A stretch of 64,000 bases of DNA from Dillenia suffruticosa (taxonomy: Eukaryota > Streptophyta > Magnoliopsida > Dilleniales > Dilleniaceae): positions 4,851,001 to 4,915,000 of the forward strand of contig JAVTVX010000027.1 in NCBI GenBank assembly GCA_033439265.1, given 5' to 3'. The position numbers and the translations under genes are program-made. The stretch's first letter is position 1, and every line of letters begins with the position of its first letter. The notes beneath the pieces are model-generated. The model saw only the letters and a list, made by a program, of their open reading frames with translations, ran no database searches and was not told the DNA's origin. Positions 12,735-24,330 of this stretch are shown here, piece by piece.

Positions 12735-12897
12735 TAGAAGCTGGGCTTCTCTTGCCTTGCTAGAGATATTGCTTGATAGCCAGTCAAGACCTTCATACAG
12801 TCCCTACCCAGCTGTTGCACAAGTGCTCTGGATGTACCTACCCAAAGAAAACACACAAATCAAACCACAATCTTGCTATACTTTTACCACCAAGGTG

Positions 12898-13082
12898 GCG
12901 CTCAGGCAGCCACACCCCATATTCCACGACCAAGTGTTCCAGCCTAGACCAATTGGTATTTGGCAAATTTTGCAGCCAGTTCACAACATGGTGGGTCAAA
13001 CGACAGTAGTTATAACTCAAATCGGACATTCTATGATAAATCAGGTGCTCTTCGTAACGCCCAAAGAGGGTGAGCTACACTC
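12898..13082 (+). other. Unidentified exon-like frame
   Basis: After an acceptor-like GGCTCAGGCAG, one plus-strand frame reads PHIPRPSVPA, one stop (TAG), then TNWYLANFAASSQHGG, SYNSNRTFYDKSG and ALRNAQRG before a stop. The polar, Ser/Asn/Gly-rich composition looks like the C-terminus of a real protein and is unlike the surrounding A+T-rich DNA. It does not match ARF, copia or anything I recognise, and the internal stop suggests a dead fragment. Confidence 0.25.
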
Positions 13083-13626
13083 ATTTCCTGCTTGAACTGA
13101 TATTCTCGTCTTAGATGACCATGCTTTGGTTGGTATCATATGACTAGTTTGGCAGAAAGAAATCACATTTATGAACTAAACAAGTCCTGAAATCTGCTCA
13201 ACTAATCAAAGATGCGTCAATATATTATTCTTTCTTTACTTAGTTTTATTATAATTGTATATCTCTTGATTAACTCTCTAAATATTTTCATTATTGTTGT
13301 AAATATTTTTATTATAATTAATACTGTAATTTTTCTTGTGATAGGCATAAGACTAAGGGATCTGATTATGCTTACTATATTAGACCCTAGAATTAAGGGA
13401 TTTGATTATTCTTGATATTTATATATTATAATTTTCTTAATGAAATGAGCAGAATAATTTTTCAGAAATTCTCTTTTATTTTATCATGGTATCAGAGTCA
13501 AAAGTCTGAAATCATTTCATCTTGTGTTTGGTTCCTTGTCTACCTCTAATATCTTAGTTCTTTGTTTCTTTGTTTTTTTTTTTCGTGTTATTCCATTCTA
13601 TTTTCATGGATTTAGTCTTTTAGTTC

Positions 13627-14130
13627 TTGTTTCTAGTTGGATCATGTCTTTGGAATGATCTGAACACTTTCTTGTTCGATTTAATGGCAAGAACTATTCT
13701 ACTTGGACGTTCCAATTTCAGATCTTTGTCAAGGGAAAGGAATTATGAGGTCATATTGATTGGACAGATCCTATACCTAACAGCGAGAAGGAGAAAGGAA
13801 AATATATGAAATGGGAGGTGAAGGATATTCAAATTATGTCTTGGATCCTTGGAAGTGTGGAACCCTCCATACTTCTCAATCTCAAGTCTTATAAGATCTC
13901 CAATGAGTGCATGAGACTAGTAAGCGTGAACAATTTTTAATGAAGTTTAGAGGGGAGTTTGAACCAATTAGATCCAATCTGATGAACAGAGAATCAATTC
14001 CTTTATTGGATATTTGTGTAGGAGAGCTTCTTAGGAAGAACAACAGTTAATTACACGGGCTATCTTGGAGCAAAAAACTCAAAATTCTGCTCTAATTCCT
14101 ATTGCCTACATTGCTCAAGGGAGATTTAAA
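13627..14130 (+). pseudogene. Copia gag, 5' portion (degenerate)
   Basis: In one frame from about 13675 the sequence reads RFNGKNYSTWTFQFQIFVKG, the typical opening of plant copia Gag, interrupted by a stop where Trp is expected (TGA near 13747). It continues through DPIPNSEKEKGKY, the W...ILGSV...I motif and further stops. It ends at 14130, where the hAT-like element begins; the same frame resumes after 15667. Confidence 0.8.
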
Positions 14131-15659
14131 TAGACATGAGCCTGGGCCGGTTTCGGCTCGAAAACCAGCCTGGATGGCCCGAAAAAAGCCCAGCCCGCAA
14201 ACCGCCCCGATGCTACAGTAACCTGAACCGGTTAATGTAGCGGGCCGGGCCGGTTTAGGGCTTTTTGGAACCGTGAACCAGCCCGGAATCGGAATCAGCA
14301 CCGGCTCGGCCCGGTGGTTCCAATAGCTATACCCCTTTTTTTTTGAATTTTTTCCAATTTTATCTCTCCTAACAGTTATAAACGGTTAGTTTTGAGATTA
14401 TTTTGGTTCATAAGATAAAAAAATTTTCCTATAAATATCTTATACTCCATTTCCAAAATTTTCACAACAAAATATCTCTCTCTCACATCTACATTCTCTC
14501 AATTTTCATTAATATTTCCATTATCATTTCCTTTTCACCATTTTTAAAATTCTCTATACCATTTTCTAGACATATAACCGGGCCGGGCCGGGCCGGGCCC
14601 GGTCAGGTTCAAGGGTTGTTCCAGGAACCACGGGCCTGGCTGGCTGCGGTTCCTAGGTCAGTCCGGGCCGGTTCCAAATTTTTTTTGCTTGAACCGGCCC
14701 GGCCCGCTGAACCGGAACCGGCGGGCCGGGCCGGTTTGGTCAAACAAGGAGGGGGAAAATTTTTAAAAAAATTCAAAAAAAAAAGGGTCAAAGAGCCGTT
14801 GGAACCAGCTGGGCCGGGCCGGTTCACGGTTCCAAAAACCCTTGAACCGGCCCGGCCCGGCCCGCTACAGTACCCCCCCGGTTCGGGTTACTGTAGCACC
14901 GGGCCGGTTCACGGGCCGGGCTTTTTCTGAGCCGACCGGGCCGGTTTTTGGGCCCAAACCTGCCCGGGCTCTTCTCTACCATTTTCTATACCATTTCCAC
15001 CAATTTCTATTATCATTTCTACCATTATTTTTATTAAACACATTATCATTTCCTTTTCACCATTATTTAAATTTTTTATACCATTTTCTATACCATTTCC
15101 TCGGAAGATGAACAAGAAGTAGAAGAAAAATAATAATAATAATAATAATAATGTAACAAAAAAATCAAAATGATGTAAAAATCAAAATAATATAACAAAA
15201 AAAATTAGTGGATTCTAAAATCCAAGTGATGAGCTTGATAGTTGACGTATACCGAATTCGATGGAACCATTCTAAAAATTTGATATTTCTAATTTTTAAT
15301 TTATTTTTTTATAAAATATGAATTAAAAAAGACAAAATTAATAAATAAATCATTAAAAAAAATAAAAAACAAAACAACAACTAAGTTAAAAAAAATAGAG
15401 TTACAAAAATAAAATAAAATTAAAAATAGAGTTAAAAAAAGTTAAAAAAAAAACCGCGCCGAACTAGGCTTGGCCCGGTGTGAACCGGCCTGGCTGTTCC
15501 GGTTTAGCAGGCTGGGCCGGTTCAACTTTACATAAAATTTGGAACCGGCTCGGCCCAGCTCGGACTGGCCTAGGAACCGTAGCCAGCCTGGCCCACGGTT
15601 CTGGGAACTGGCCTTGAATTGGACCGAAACAAGCCCGGCCCGACCCGGTTCCATAACTA
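14131..15659. mobile_element. Non-autonomous hAT-like DNA transposon inside copia gag
   Basis: The element begins TAGACATG and ends ...CATAACTA, whose reverse complement starts TAGTTATG. It is bounded by an 8 bp duplication GATTTAAA (14123-14130) / GATCTAAA (15660-15667) with one mismatch. Both subterminal regions are packed with GGCCGG/CCGGGC motifs, a pattern I associate with plant hAT elements. The copia gag frame continues directly across the site if element and one duplication are ignored, which supports precise insertion. No transposase is recognised; a short frame near 15106 (SSEDEQE-like) may be a relic of one. It contains a second element (14567-14978). Confidence 0.75.
14567..14978. 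mobile_element. Second hAT-like element nested in the first
   Basis: An exact 8 bp duplication CCATTTTC occurs at 14559-14566 and 14979-14986. The 412 bp between starts TAGACATA and ends CTTCTCTA (reverse complement TAGAGAAG), the same TAGA ends as the host element. It is almost entirely GGCCGG/CCGGTTC motif arrays. The flanking sequence on both sides is the same CCATTTTCTA-type T-rich DNA of the host element. Confidence 0.65.
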
Positions 15660-17235
15660 GATCTAAAAGAGGCAGAGATATGACTAATGTCCAGTGGTAT
15701 AGTTGCAAAGGATTTGGACATATTACCACTAATTGTGCTAAAAAATTTTACAATTATTGTAAAAAAACGGGACATATCATCAAAGATTGTTCCATTCGGC
15801 CTCCAAAGAAATTTGAAATTGTCTACAATGTCTTTGTTGGTTCCTCAAATGCCCCTAGTCTTGGTCAGTCTTCTATTACTCCTGAAATGGCCCAACAAAT
15901 TATCGTTTCTATCCTTTCTATTTTAGGCCATTTAGATAACAAAAATTCTAATTCAAAACTTTGGTATTTTGATTCTGGTGTTTCCAATCACATGACCAAC
16001 ACTCCCTTACCATTAAATAATGTTAAAAAATATAAAGGCAATCTTCAGATTCATACTGCCGATGGTAATTCCTTACCTATCACAGTTGTTGGTGATATTT
16101 TAACCTCTTGAAATACTGTTTTTGTATCTCCTAAGCTATCCACTAATCTTATATCTGTTGGTCAATTAGTTGAGAACAATTATAGTGTTCAATTCTCAAA
16201 TTTTGGTTGTCTTGTACAGGATCAAGTGTCCGGAAAGATGATCGCGAAGGAATCTAAAGTGGGACGTCTTTTTCCTTTATTTTTATTTCCCTCTCCGGTG
16301 TCAAATTATGTTGCTTGTAATGTTGTTCAATGTGATAATCAGGTGTGACATAAACATTTAAAACATCTTAATTCTCATGTTTTTCGACTTTTGTTTAAAT
16401 CTGGTTTACTTGGAAATAAATTTCGACATTTTCTCATAATGACATTGTTGACTGTGCATTTTACAAACTTGGTAAAAGCAAAACGCTTTCTTCTCCATCG
16501 CATAAAACCCACACCACCAAGCCTCTTGAACTTGAACATACTGATATATAAGGTATTATACCTGTAATTTCTCATGAACATTACAAATAATTTGTTACAT
16601 TTATCGATGATTTCACTCGCTTCACTTGGGTATATTTCTTTCGGTCTAAAAGTGAGGTTTTCTCGGTGTTTAAAGTCTTTTTTACTTTAGTTGAAATATA
16701 ATTTTCTGTCAAAATCAAAATCTTACAATCTGATTCGAGTAGTGAAAATATGTCAAATGAATTTCAATTTTTTCTTCAAAGTCATGGGATCATATCACAA
16801 CGTTCTTGTTATTTCACTCCACAATAAAACGGTGTGGCTTAAAGAAAGAATCGTCATCTTCTCGATATTGTTCGAACTCTTCTAATTGAGTCTTGTGTTC
16901 CTTCTCATTTTTGGTGTGAAGTTTTGTCTATTGTTGTTTATTTGATCAATAGATTACCATCTCCCAAGTTAAACAATGATTCTTCCTACTTTCATTTGTT
17001 TGGGCATGCACCAAATTATTCCAATCTTCATATTTTTAGATGTGTTTGTTTTGCTCACCTTCTTGTACATGAGAGAAACAAACTTAGTGCCCAATCTGTC
17101 AAGTGTGTCTTTTTAGGATGTGGAACCCAAAAAAGATTTGTTTGCTATGATCTTCATGCCCATCGAACTAGTGTCTCTAGGAATGTCATTTATTTTGAAA
17201 ATCAGCCCTTCTTTAGCACACAACAGATTTCATAA
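15660..17235 (+). pseudogene. Copia gag zinc knuckles, protease and integrase remnants
   Basis: Two CCHC-type knuckles lie at 15690-15795; the first Cys of the first knuckle is Trp and the first Cys of the second is Tyr, so both are damaged. The protease motif DSGVSNHMT (about 15971) replaces the usual DSGA. After a stop at about 16108 come a pre-integrase region with a WH lost to a stop (16346), the integrase core (FIDDFTRFTW near 16600; the Asp is kept but the following catalytic region has substitutions and stops), and the IESCVPSHFW / INRLPSP / FLGC region to 17235. Multiple stops show it is inactive. Confidence 0.85.
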
Positions 17236-17783
17236 TTCTCTTCTCTATCTGCTTTACCACATTTTCCTGAGTCGCCAACATCAGTCCAAAGGTTTAAACC
17301 TGGTTATGAAAGCATTCTATGAAGCTCATCTCTGGCTTCTGAAATTCTTTCCCTGTCATTGCTATCAACCACAAAGATTAGTCCTTGAGTGTTTTGGAAG
17401 TAGTGTCTCCGTAGAGGCCTAATCTACATGTCAAGCACAACACAATAGGATTAAAGCCAATGAGCAAATACGTCGGCCTTTTCTTCCATATACTACTTAA
17501 TACCCCAAGAAAAGAAGATTTCATATGGTTGTGAAGACAAAATCAGGATAATTTACCTTGTCTTGGTCTCCGACATCCCACACTGAAGCTAACATTCTTG
17601 TACTCAACAGTTTCAACATTGAAACCTATACAATGAATTGGAAATAGATTAGGCAGTTAGCACCCACCTCACAGAAGTTTATTCAAAATTTGTTCTCCTA
17701 GCATGAATGTTGGCTCCGACATATGGAAGAGACCGTCAACTATTGCTACATGTACAACTAGTCATGGCCTATCCTGGGATTCA

Positions 17784-19067
<1,284 letters not shown>

Positions 19068-19451
19068 TCATTTGCTGCTATTGGGTGTAGTTGTGGACTC
19101 TCCGGACAGGGCTTCTCTGGCTGTCTGGACTGCGCTTGCTGCAGCTGCCGCAGCATTGGTTAAGAGGCTGCCACTGCTCTGTCTATTACCTAGAGGTGAT
19201 TCTATTGAATGCTCTCCTGCAGGGTGTGGTACATGAACAATTTCCACTCTTCCTATCTCTTGCTCCTGCCCTGGTGATGATCTATGGTCCACTGTCTCAA
19301 CCCTCTTCCCAACTGTGCCTGCATTTGTTGTCCCAGTCAACTGCATAATATACAGCATCTTGTCATTAGCTATAAAAAGAGAAAATTGATAGCAAACATG
19401 AGAAAGAGGGAGGATCAAACCTTATTAGGTTGCATATTCATGATGATTACT
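19068..19451 (-). CDS. Terminal exons of an unidentified gene
   Basis: On the minus strand, acceptor TTCTGTAG at about 19452 leads to a short exon (about 19421-19451, frame MNMQPNK) with donor GTTTGATC. The acceptor TATTATGCAG at about 19341 starts a last exon (19068-19340) in the same phase, beginning LTGTTNAGTVGKRVE. It continues through EIGRVEIVHVPHP and an alanine-rich helix-like stretch (TNAAAAAASAVQTAREALSG) and ends at TGA 19068-19070. Codon usage and composition look coding. I do not recognise the family. It could be the 3' end of a gene whose 5' exons are lost or overlap the EB1 3' region, or alternative 3' exons of EB1. Confidence 0.45.
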
Positions 19452-20228
19452 ACAGAATTCAATCTTGAGAAATGGATGAAGTATTGGTTTAGAGCACTGT
19501 GTTGCAAGGAAAAGAAGTGGAAGTGTCATTTTGAATACTTGGTCTTCAAGGAGAGAATAGTTCATCCTTTGAATAGGTTGACATGTGGTTGTAGTTTCCT
19601 ACTTTCTCTGGTCAATCTCAACAGGCATAAGACCAGGAGATAGAAGTATTCAGCTCAGTCATAACTTTCCCCCAAAATAGGAGAAAAGATAAAATTGTCA
19701 AGTACCCACAGAAGTGCATCTGAACTTGATCAAACAGTTAATATTACCAAACCAAAGAAAATTCACATGGACAAATCCTCAGTTCTGCATGATACAAATT
19801 AAGAATTGAACCTCACATTAATGGAAGTTTCAAGAAAAAATAAACGGAAAATAACAAGATCATTAAAGAATACTGACAGAGAACATGGAAAACAGATGCA
19901 CATGATGAGAATGTAAACGATTTTTATGGTGCACTTGCAGTTCTAAAGTGGCACAAAACTAAACGACATGACCATATTGTCTGAACAACCTCAGTGCAAT
20001 TCTTACAATAAAGCAAAAACCAACAACTAATAGAAGCTCCTCAAGCATAAAGGAGATCAATATATTTGTAACACCTATTTAACCAAGATGAACACTGATG
20101 GAGCACTAGATCAACTCAAATGTAGAGATAGAGATTCAGGTTTCCATGTATTCATAGTTTCAGAAAAACCTAAGTTTCTTCAAATGAACAAAGGGATAGG
20201 AGTGAACACTGCCTCTGCAAAGCTAAAT

Positions 20229-22123
20229 TCAATAAGTCATAAGAGGTGATCCACTGCAATGGACATCAGAAGCATCTGAAACCCTATGCCTTGGAGATAA
20301 TGTTGAGCTTGCAGCAACATCAACGTCGACATTAATGATATTTTTCCTCTTCTGAGTTTCTAACTTCTGATATTCCTCTGTCTCCTCACAAATGGGACTC
20401 TGTAGATCTGACTGCTGCAACTTTGGCTGGGCTATCAGTGCTTGGGCATCTGCCACCACTGATGCATCATCATCTGTGGCATACAAGATCTGCTTTATGG
20501 CTTGAACTATCTGTCAGAAAATGACAGACTCATTAACAAGGCATTCTTATAGATCATTCCACACTTGATCTACCAAAAAAATAATGAACTACGATAACAG
20601 TACAGGCATGTCTTCAATTTCTGGGGACTGGCACAAGATCTCAATATCCCTCAACTTGCCAAAGTAGAAGTCCCTCTCTTTCTCAAGACTGTCAACAGAT
20701 AATTTTAGCTCTGTGATCTGCAAAACAATACGAGACCCTAGATTTAGTTAGATCAAAAATGCTCATAAACTCATGACATATAACAAGTTCAGGTACCTGT
20801 TCATCATATGCAGCTCCACCAGCAGAAGAACCACCACTAGAAGAAGGTCTCACACACTTGGCCGCTTGAGTTGCTGCATTCACCGTGGAATCATTCTTTC
20901 GAGCAGCATGGGGTTTTGGTGCATGTGATTGTGCACCTCTCTTGCTCACTTCTTTTCCTCCCTTAGATGCCTCTCTTCTTTCCAAGGGATTGTAACTATA
21001 ATTGACATTAGAGAACCACATGAGACACCTGACCAACTCCATTCTTTAAGGGAAGTTGAACCATTGCCACCATATCACACATTGCAAGAGTGAATGGTAA
21101 AGCAAATACTTACAGATTCACATACTATTATAAAGAACCCATAAAGTCTCTTACAAAGCTACAATAAGGATGCAAGAGAAATTAGAACTGCTAATTAACA
21201 CTATTAATTTTGATCTTAAACAATGCAGTTGGCATACGCTTAAACCTTTTATTTTCTAGTATTAAAAGCATTCCTATTGTACTGAGAACAGAGGTGGGCG
21301 CAACTAGTTTTCCTTTTGCAGTTGTTAAGTCATCTTCATTTACTACTATTTAGCATACATAAATATGCAAAAATATGGTTTCCAGTCAATAAAATGGCGA
21401 TGAGACTTGGGAGATTGCAAAATGCAGATAGAATCAGGAAGGACGATCTGTTTAGTTTAGTAATGGCCCACTTCATCATAGTTTAGTTTACTTTGACAGC
21501 CGATAGATACACAAGAAACTAAGTTCAGCTATCCTCCGTCTACATAAATATGAATACATCCAAATGGAAGCATTTGAGTGCAAACCGCGTCAGATGCAAC
21601 ACAATGTGTCCGAATTCATATTACTTTTTCACACACCACACTTTAAAGTTCAGGTCTGTGCTTCACATTCCCTCTATCTCCATCTCTCTCTCTCAACAGT
21701 TTTCCAATTTCCAGGCTAAATTCTTTTAGCACAGATACCACAACAGCATGTCAAATCTATCTATCATCCACTTCCAAAAGCAACACACGAATTCCTAAAG
21801 CAAACTACATGATTATAAAGAACCTAGAACATGGTTTTTCCATATAATTTTTTTAAAGCATCACATAGCCCTCACGAGCAAGGAAAAATAAAATACAGAT
21901 TAAAGAAAAAGGCAACAAAAGTTTAGAAATACAAATATTACTTGTGACTACCACCATTGACAGAATCGAAGTATCTCTTCATCCACTGCATGAACTCCAG
22001 ATTATCAAGAGGCCTACGCTTGATAAGCTTGTTAACTTCGATGTGCTGCATTTTCCCCAATTCAACAAAAAGAATCAAGAACTTAACCAAAACCCTAGAT
22101 CAGACTCTTGTAACAAAAATGAA

Positions 22124-22163
<40 letters not shown>

Positions 22164-22638
22164 CCCGTCAATAGTATGCTGCATTTCCCCCAATTCATAA
22201 ACTCATTATATCAACAATCAAGAATGAAACGAAACCCTAGATCAGGAAAAGGAACACGTGAGAGCAAAAAGTAGAGAGAGATAGAGACCTTGGTAATCTT
22301 GAGTTTATTAAAGACATCTTGAAGAACCTTGTAGTTCTGAATCATCTCGTACTCGCTCTTGGCATCGAAATTGACTTTGTGCATCGGAACCATTCCAGGA
22401 TGAACCACATCCATCAACTGACACGAAACCGCACCGGACGCTGTCTGCAAAAAAAAAATAATAATAATCCAAAGAGATTCAGATCAAGAACCAACCGAAT
22501 TAGGGTTTTCTAGAGAGAGAGAGAGAGAACCTCTTCGACTTTAGAGAGAGAGAGATGTAGAGTGGAATTGATCCAAGAGAGAATCTCAGATCTACCAACG
22601 AAGTAAGCCGCATCCATCATCCCGATACTCGTCGCCAT
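20229..22638 (-). CDS. EB1: Microtubule plus-end binding protein EB1 (EB1A/EB1B type)
   Basis: Six exons (22531-22638, 22289-22444, 21942-22045, 20797-20995, 20604-20717, 20229-20510), all GT-AG and in phase, give 320 aa. The N-terminal calponin-homology domain (about 1-120) contains [41 protein letters not shown] and [20 protein letters not shown] Ser/basic linker follows (130-185). The coiled-coil/EB homology region contains [17 protein letters not shown]. The tail ends [20 protein letters not shown], as in plant EB1A/B; the basic tail of EB1C is absent. Family role: tracks growing microtubule ends and recruits partners. The start is the first ATG ([13 protein letters not shown]), matching plant EB1 proteins. 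Slightly longer than typical EB1B. Confidence 0.95.
22126..22161. repeat. (GA)n microsatellite in EB1 intron 2
   Basis: About 36 bp of GA dinucleotide between exons 2 and 3 of the EB1 gene. Confidence 0.9.
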
Positions 22639-22697
22639 TTTTTTTCCCTCTCCTTTGTCTCTCTTCTCTGACTATTCGCCTTTAGTTTTGAGAGAGA

Positions 22698-22733
<36 letters not shown>

Positions 22734-22830
22734 AAGAGAAGAGAGAGAAGAGAGAGGGAGAGAGAGATTTAAAGGAATGGGTGGAGCGGGATTTCTTACA
22801 ATTCAAAATAATAGCGATGCGTTAGGGGCC
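22639..22830 (-). promoter_or_regulatory. EB1 leader and proximal promoter with GA/GT tracts
   Basis: Read on the minus strand, a (CT)n-rich block with a short (CA)n run lies within about 150 bp upstream of the EB1 ATG. CT-rich leaders and Y-patches are common in plant core promoters. No TATA box was identified. Confidence 0.4.
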
Positions 22831-22859
22831 TGTTCTGAAATGCTGAATGGGCCATCAAG

Positions 22860-24330
22860 CCAGACCCTGTTTTGGTGTAGACTAAAATAGCAAGAAAATA
22901 TTTCATTTTTTGTTTTACACATTTTTAGTGCCAAATTTAAGTCCCCTTAATTTTTTTTTTTTTAAAAGAGAAATTTCATCATCATCATCATCATTGAGTA
23001 TGATAGTTAAAACCCTATTATTTTTCTTTCATTTTATTTATTTTAATTTTTTATGATAGTTAAACTCAAAATTTATATCTATATATATATATATATATAT
23101 AAAATCACTCTTTCAAAGACAACTGTATCAATCAAGATTTTTTTCTCTTCACATGCAGGACGTGTGGCCACTATTAGTTTAACATTTTAGGATGTTGTGG
23201 AAAAAGAAAAAAAAATCGAAATATGATATTTTGTATTAGTTAAGAAAACGAAAAGAGTTTCTCCTTAAAAAAAAAAAAACCGCCATCCTCACGGTCACCA
23301 AACTATGTTACTATAAGTAGAGCCTTGGAATTCACACAATTATTTTGTTTATATCTTTTAAACATATCAAATGTTGACACCCTTTTACATCTTTTTTACT
23401 TCGTGTATTTCCATTTGTGTTCATTTTTTCAATTATAATTTTATTTTTGTAAATTCTTAACTCGTTTTGTTCTGATATATCATGAGGGTTAAAGTTGAAA
23501 TTTTCATATATTTTTTTATTATATCGATATTTGAATCTAGAAGTATTAGATTTGAGAGAATGGTTGTGACTATTAGACTATTTTTTGGGAATGATTCCTT
23601 TCTCTTCGCATGCATTCCTTTTTAACAATTGCTAGTTTTATTTTTATAGGATGTTTTTGAGGGAAAGAATTGAAAATGAAAAGACTTTCTCCTAAATAAA
23701 AAGCAAAAAGCAAAACAAGGAATCATCCCCAACGTCACCATGTTAGTATTAGCCTTGGATTAAGAATGGGCTAAAAAGGTTACATATATCAAATATTTTG
23801 AGACCCTTTAATTTCTTTCCACTTTGGTGTGTTCATTTTTCAAATATAATTAAAAAAAAAAAGTTTTTAGCTTTCTAAATTGGTTTGAATCTCTTTGTGG
23901 GCTATAGGAAATATATCTTGGAGTCCAGGGAGGGATGCCAACTTGATTTGTTAAGCATTTGAATCAAGAGCCAACAAGGTTATTTTTCATTTAGATCAAC
24001 AAGATCAAGGCAACTCCGAAAAAATGACCAAACGAGATTGATCGTTTTATATTATAAAATTCAACTTACAATGACAAATTTTCTTCTTTTTCTAATGAAT
24101 ACGTATGCAATTACTTTTGTGTTATTTTAGGCAAAGTACAAACCTAGATCCTAAGGATGTCTTTGCTATCAGATTGTTAAAGGACTGTCTCCTTTTCTTT
24201 TTTATACAAAACAATTTTTAATTTTTAATTTTCTTGAATTTCGAATTCGTTATTGTTTTTTATTATTTCTTATGTGATAAAGTAATAAAATGATGGATAG
24301 TTTTTTAATGGCAATCTAATAATTATTATT
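22860..24330. other. Intergenic with a diverged tandem duplication
   Basis: No gene recognised. About 23135-23470 and 23590-23880 are diverged direct repeats. Both run from a TTCTCTTC.CATGCA start through a (..GACTTTCTCCTAAA/GAGTTTCTCCTTAAA..) stretch, CACGGTCACC/AACGTCACC, AGAGCCTTGGA/TAGCCTTGGA and TATCAAAT..TTGA.ACCCTTT. A SINE-like piece lies between them at 23505-23585. A (TA)n tract is at 23080-23102. Confidence 0.55.
23505..23585 (-). repeat. SINE-like fragment
   Basis: On the minus strand an A-box-like TAGTCTAATAGTCAC precedes B-box-like TAGATTCAAATATCG, followed by A-rich sequence. Layout matches the poly(T)-headed elements at 10746 and 33957. Confidence 0.4.

Larger units (their letters stand above)
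13213..17308 (+). mobile_element. Ty1/copia LTR retrotransposon, 3'-truncated
   Basis: A probable 5' LTR (about 13213-13486, TG...CA) is followed at 13487 by TGGTATCAGAG, the initiator-Met tRNA primer binding site usual for plant copia elements. Gag, zinc knuckles, protease and integrase remnants follow in order, then the sequence stops near 17308. Reverse transcriptase, RNase H and the 3' LTR are absent. The right edge joins directly to ARF exon 3, implying a deletion that took both the 3' end of the element and the middle of the ARF gene. The gag is interrupted by a hAT-like insertion (14131-15659). Confidence 0.85.

Noticed and set aside
12730..13095. One continuous plus-strand gene of 121 codons
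   Set aside because: The first third is antisense to the last ARF exon and the rest is a different frame from the exon-like sequence at 12898-13082.
14403..15111. Open frames rich in Pro/Ala/Arg/Gly on both strands
   Set aside because: They translate the GGCCGG/CCGGTTC arrays of the hAT-like elements; all frames stay open because of the repeat composition, and no protein family is seen.
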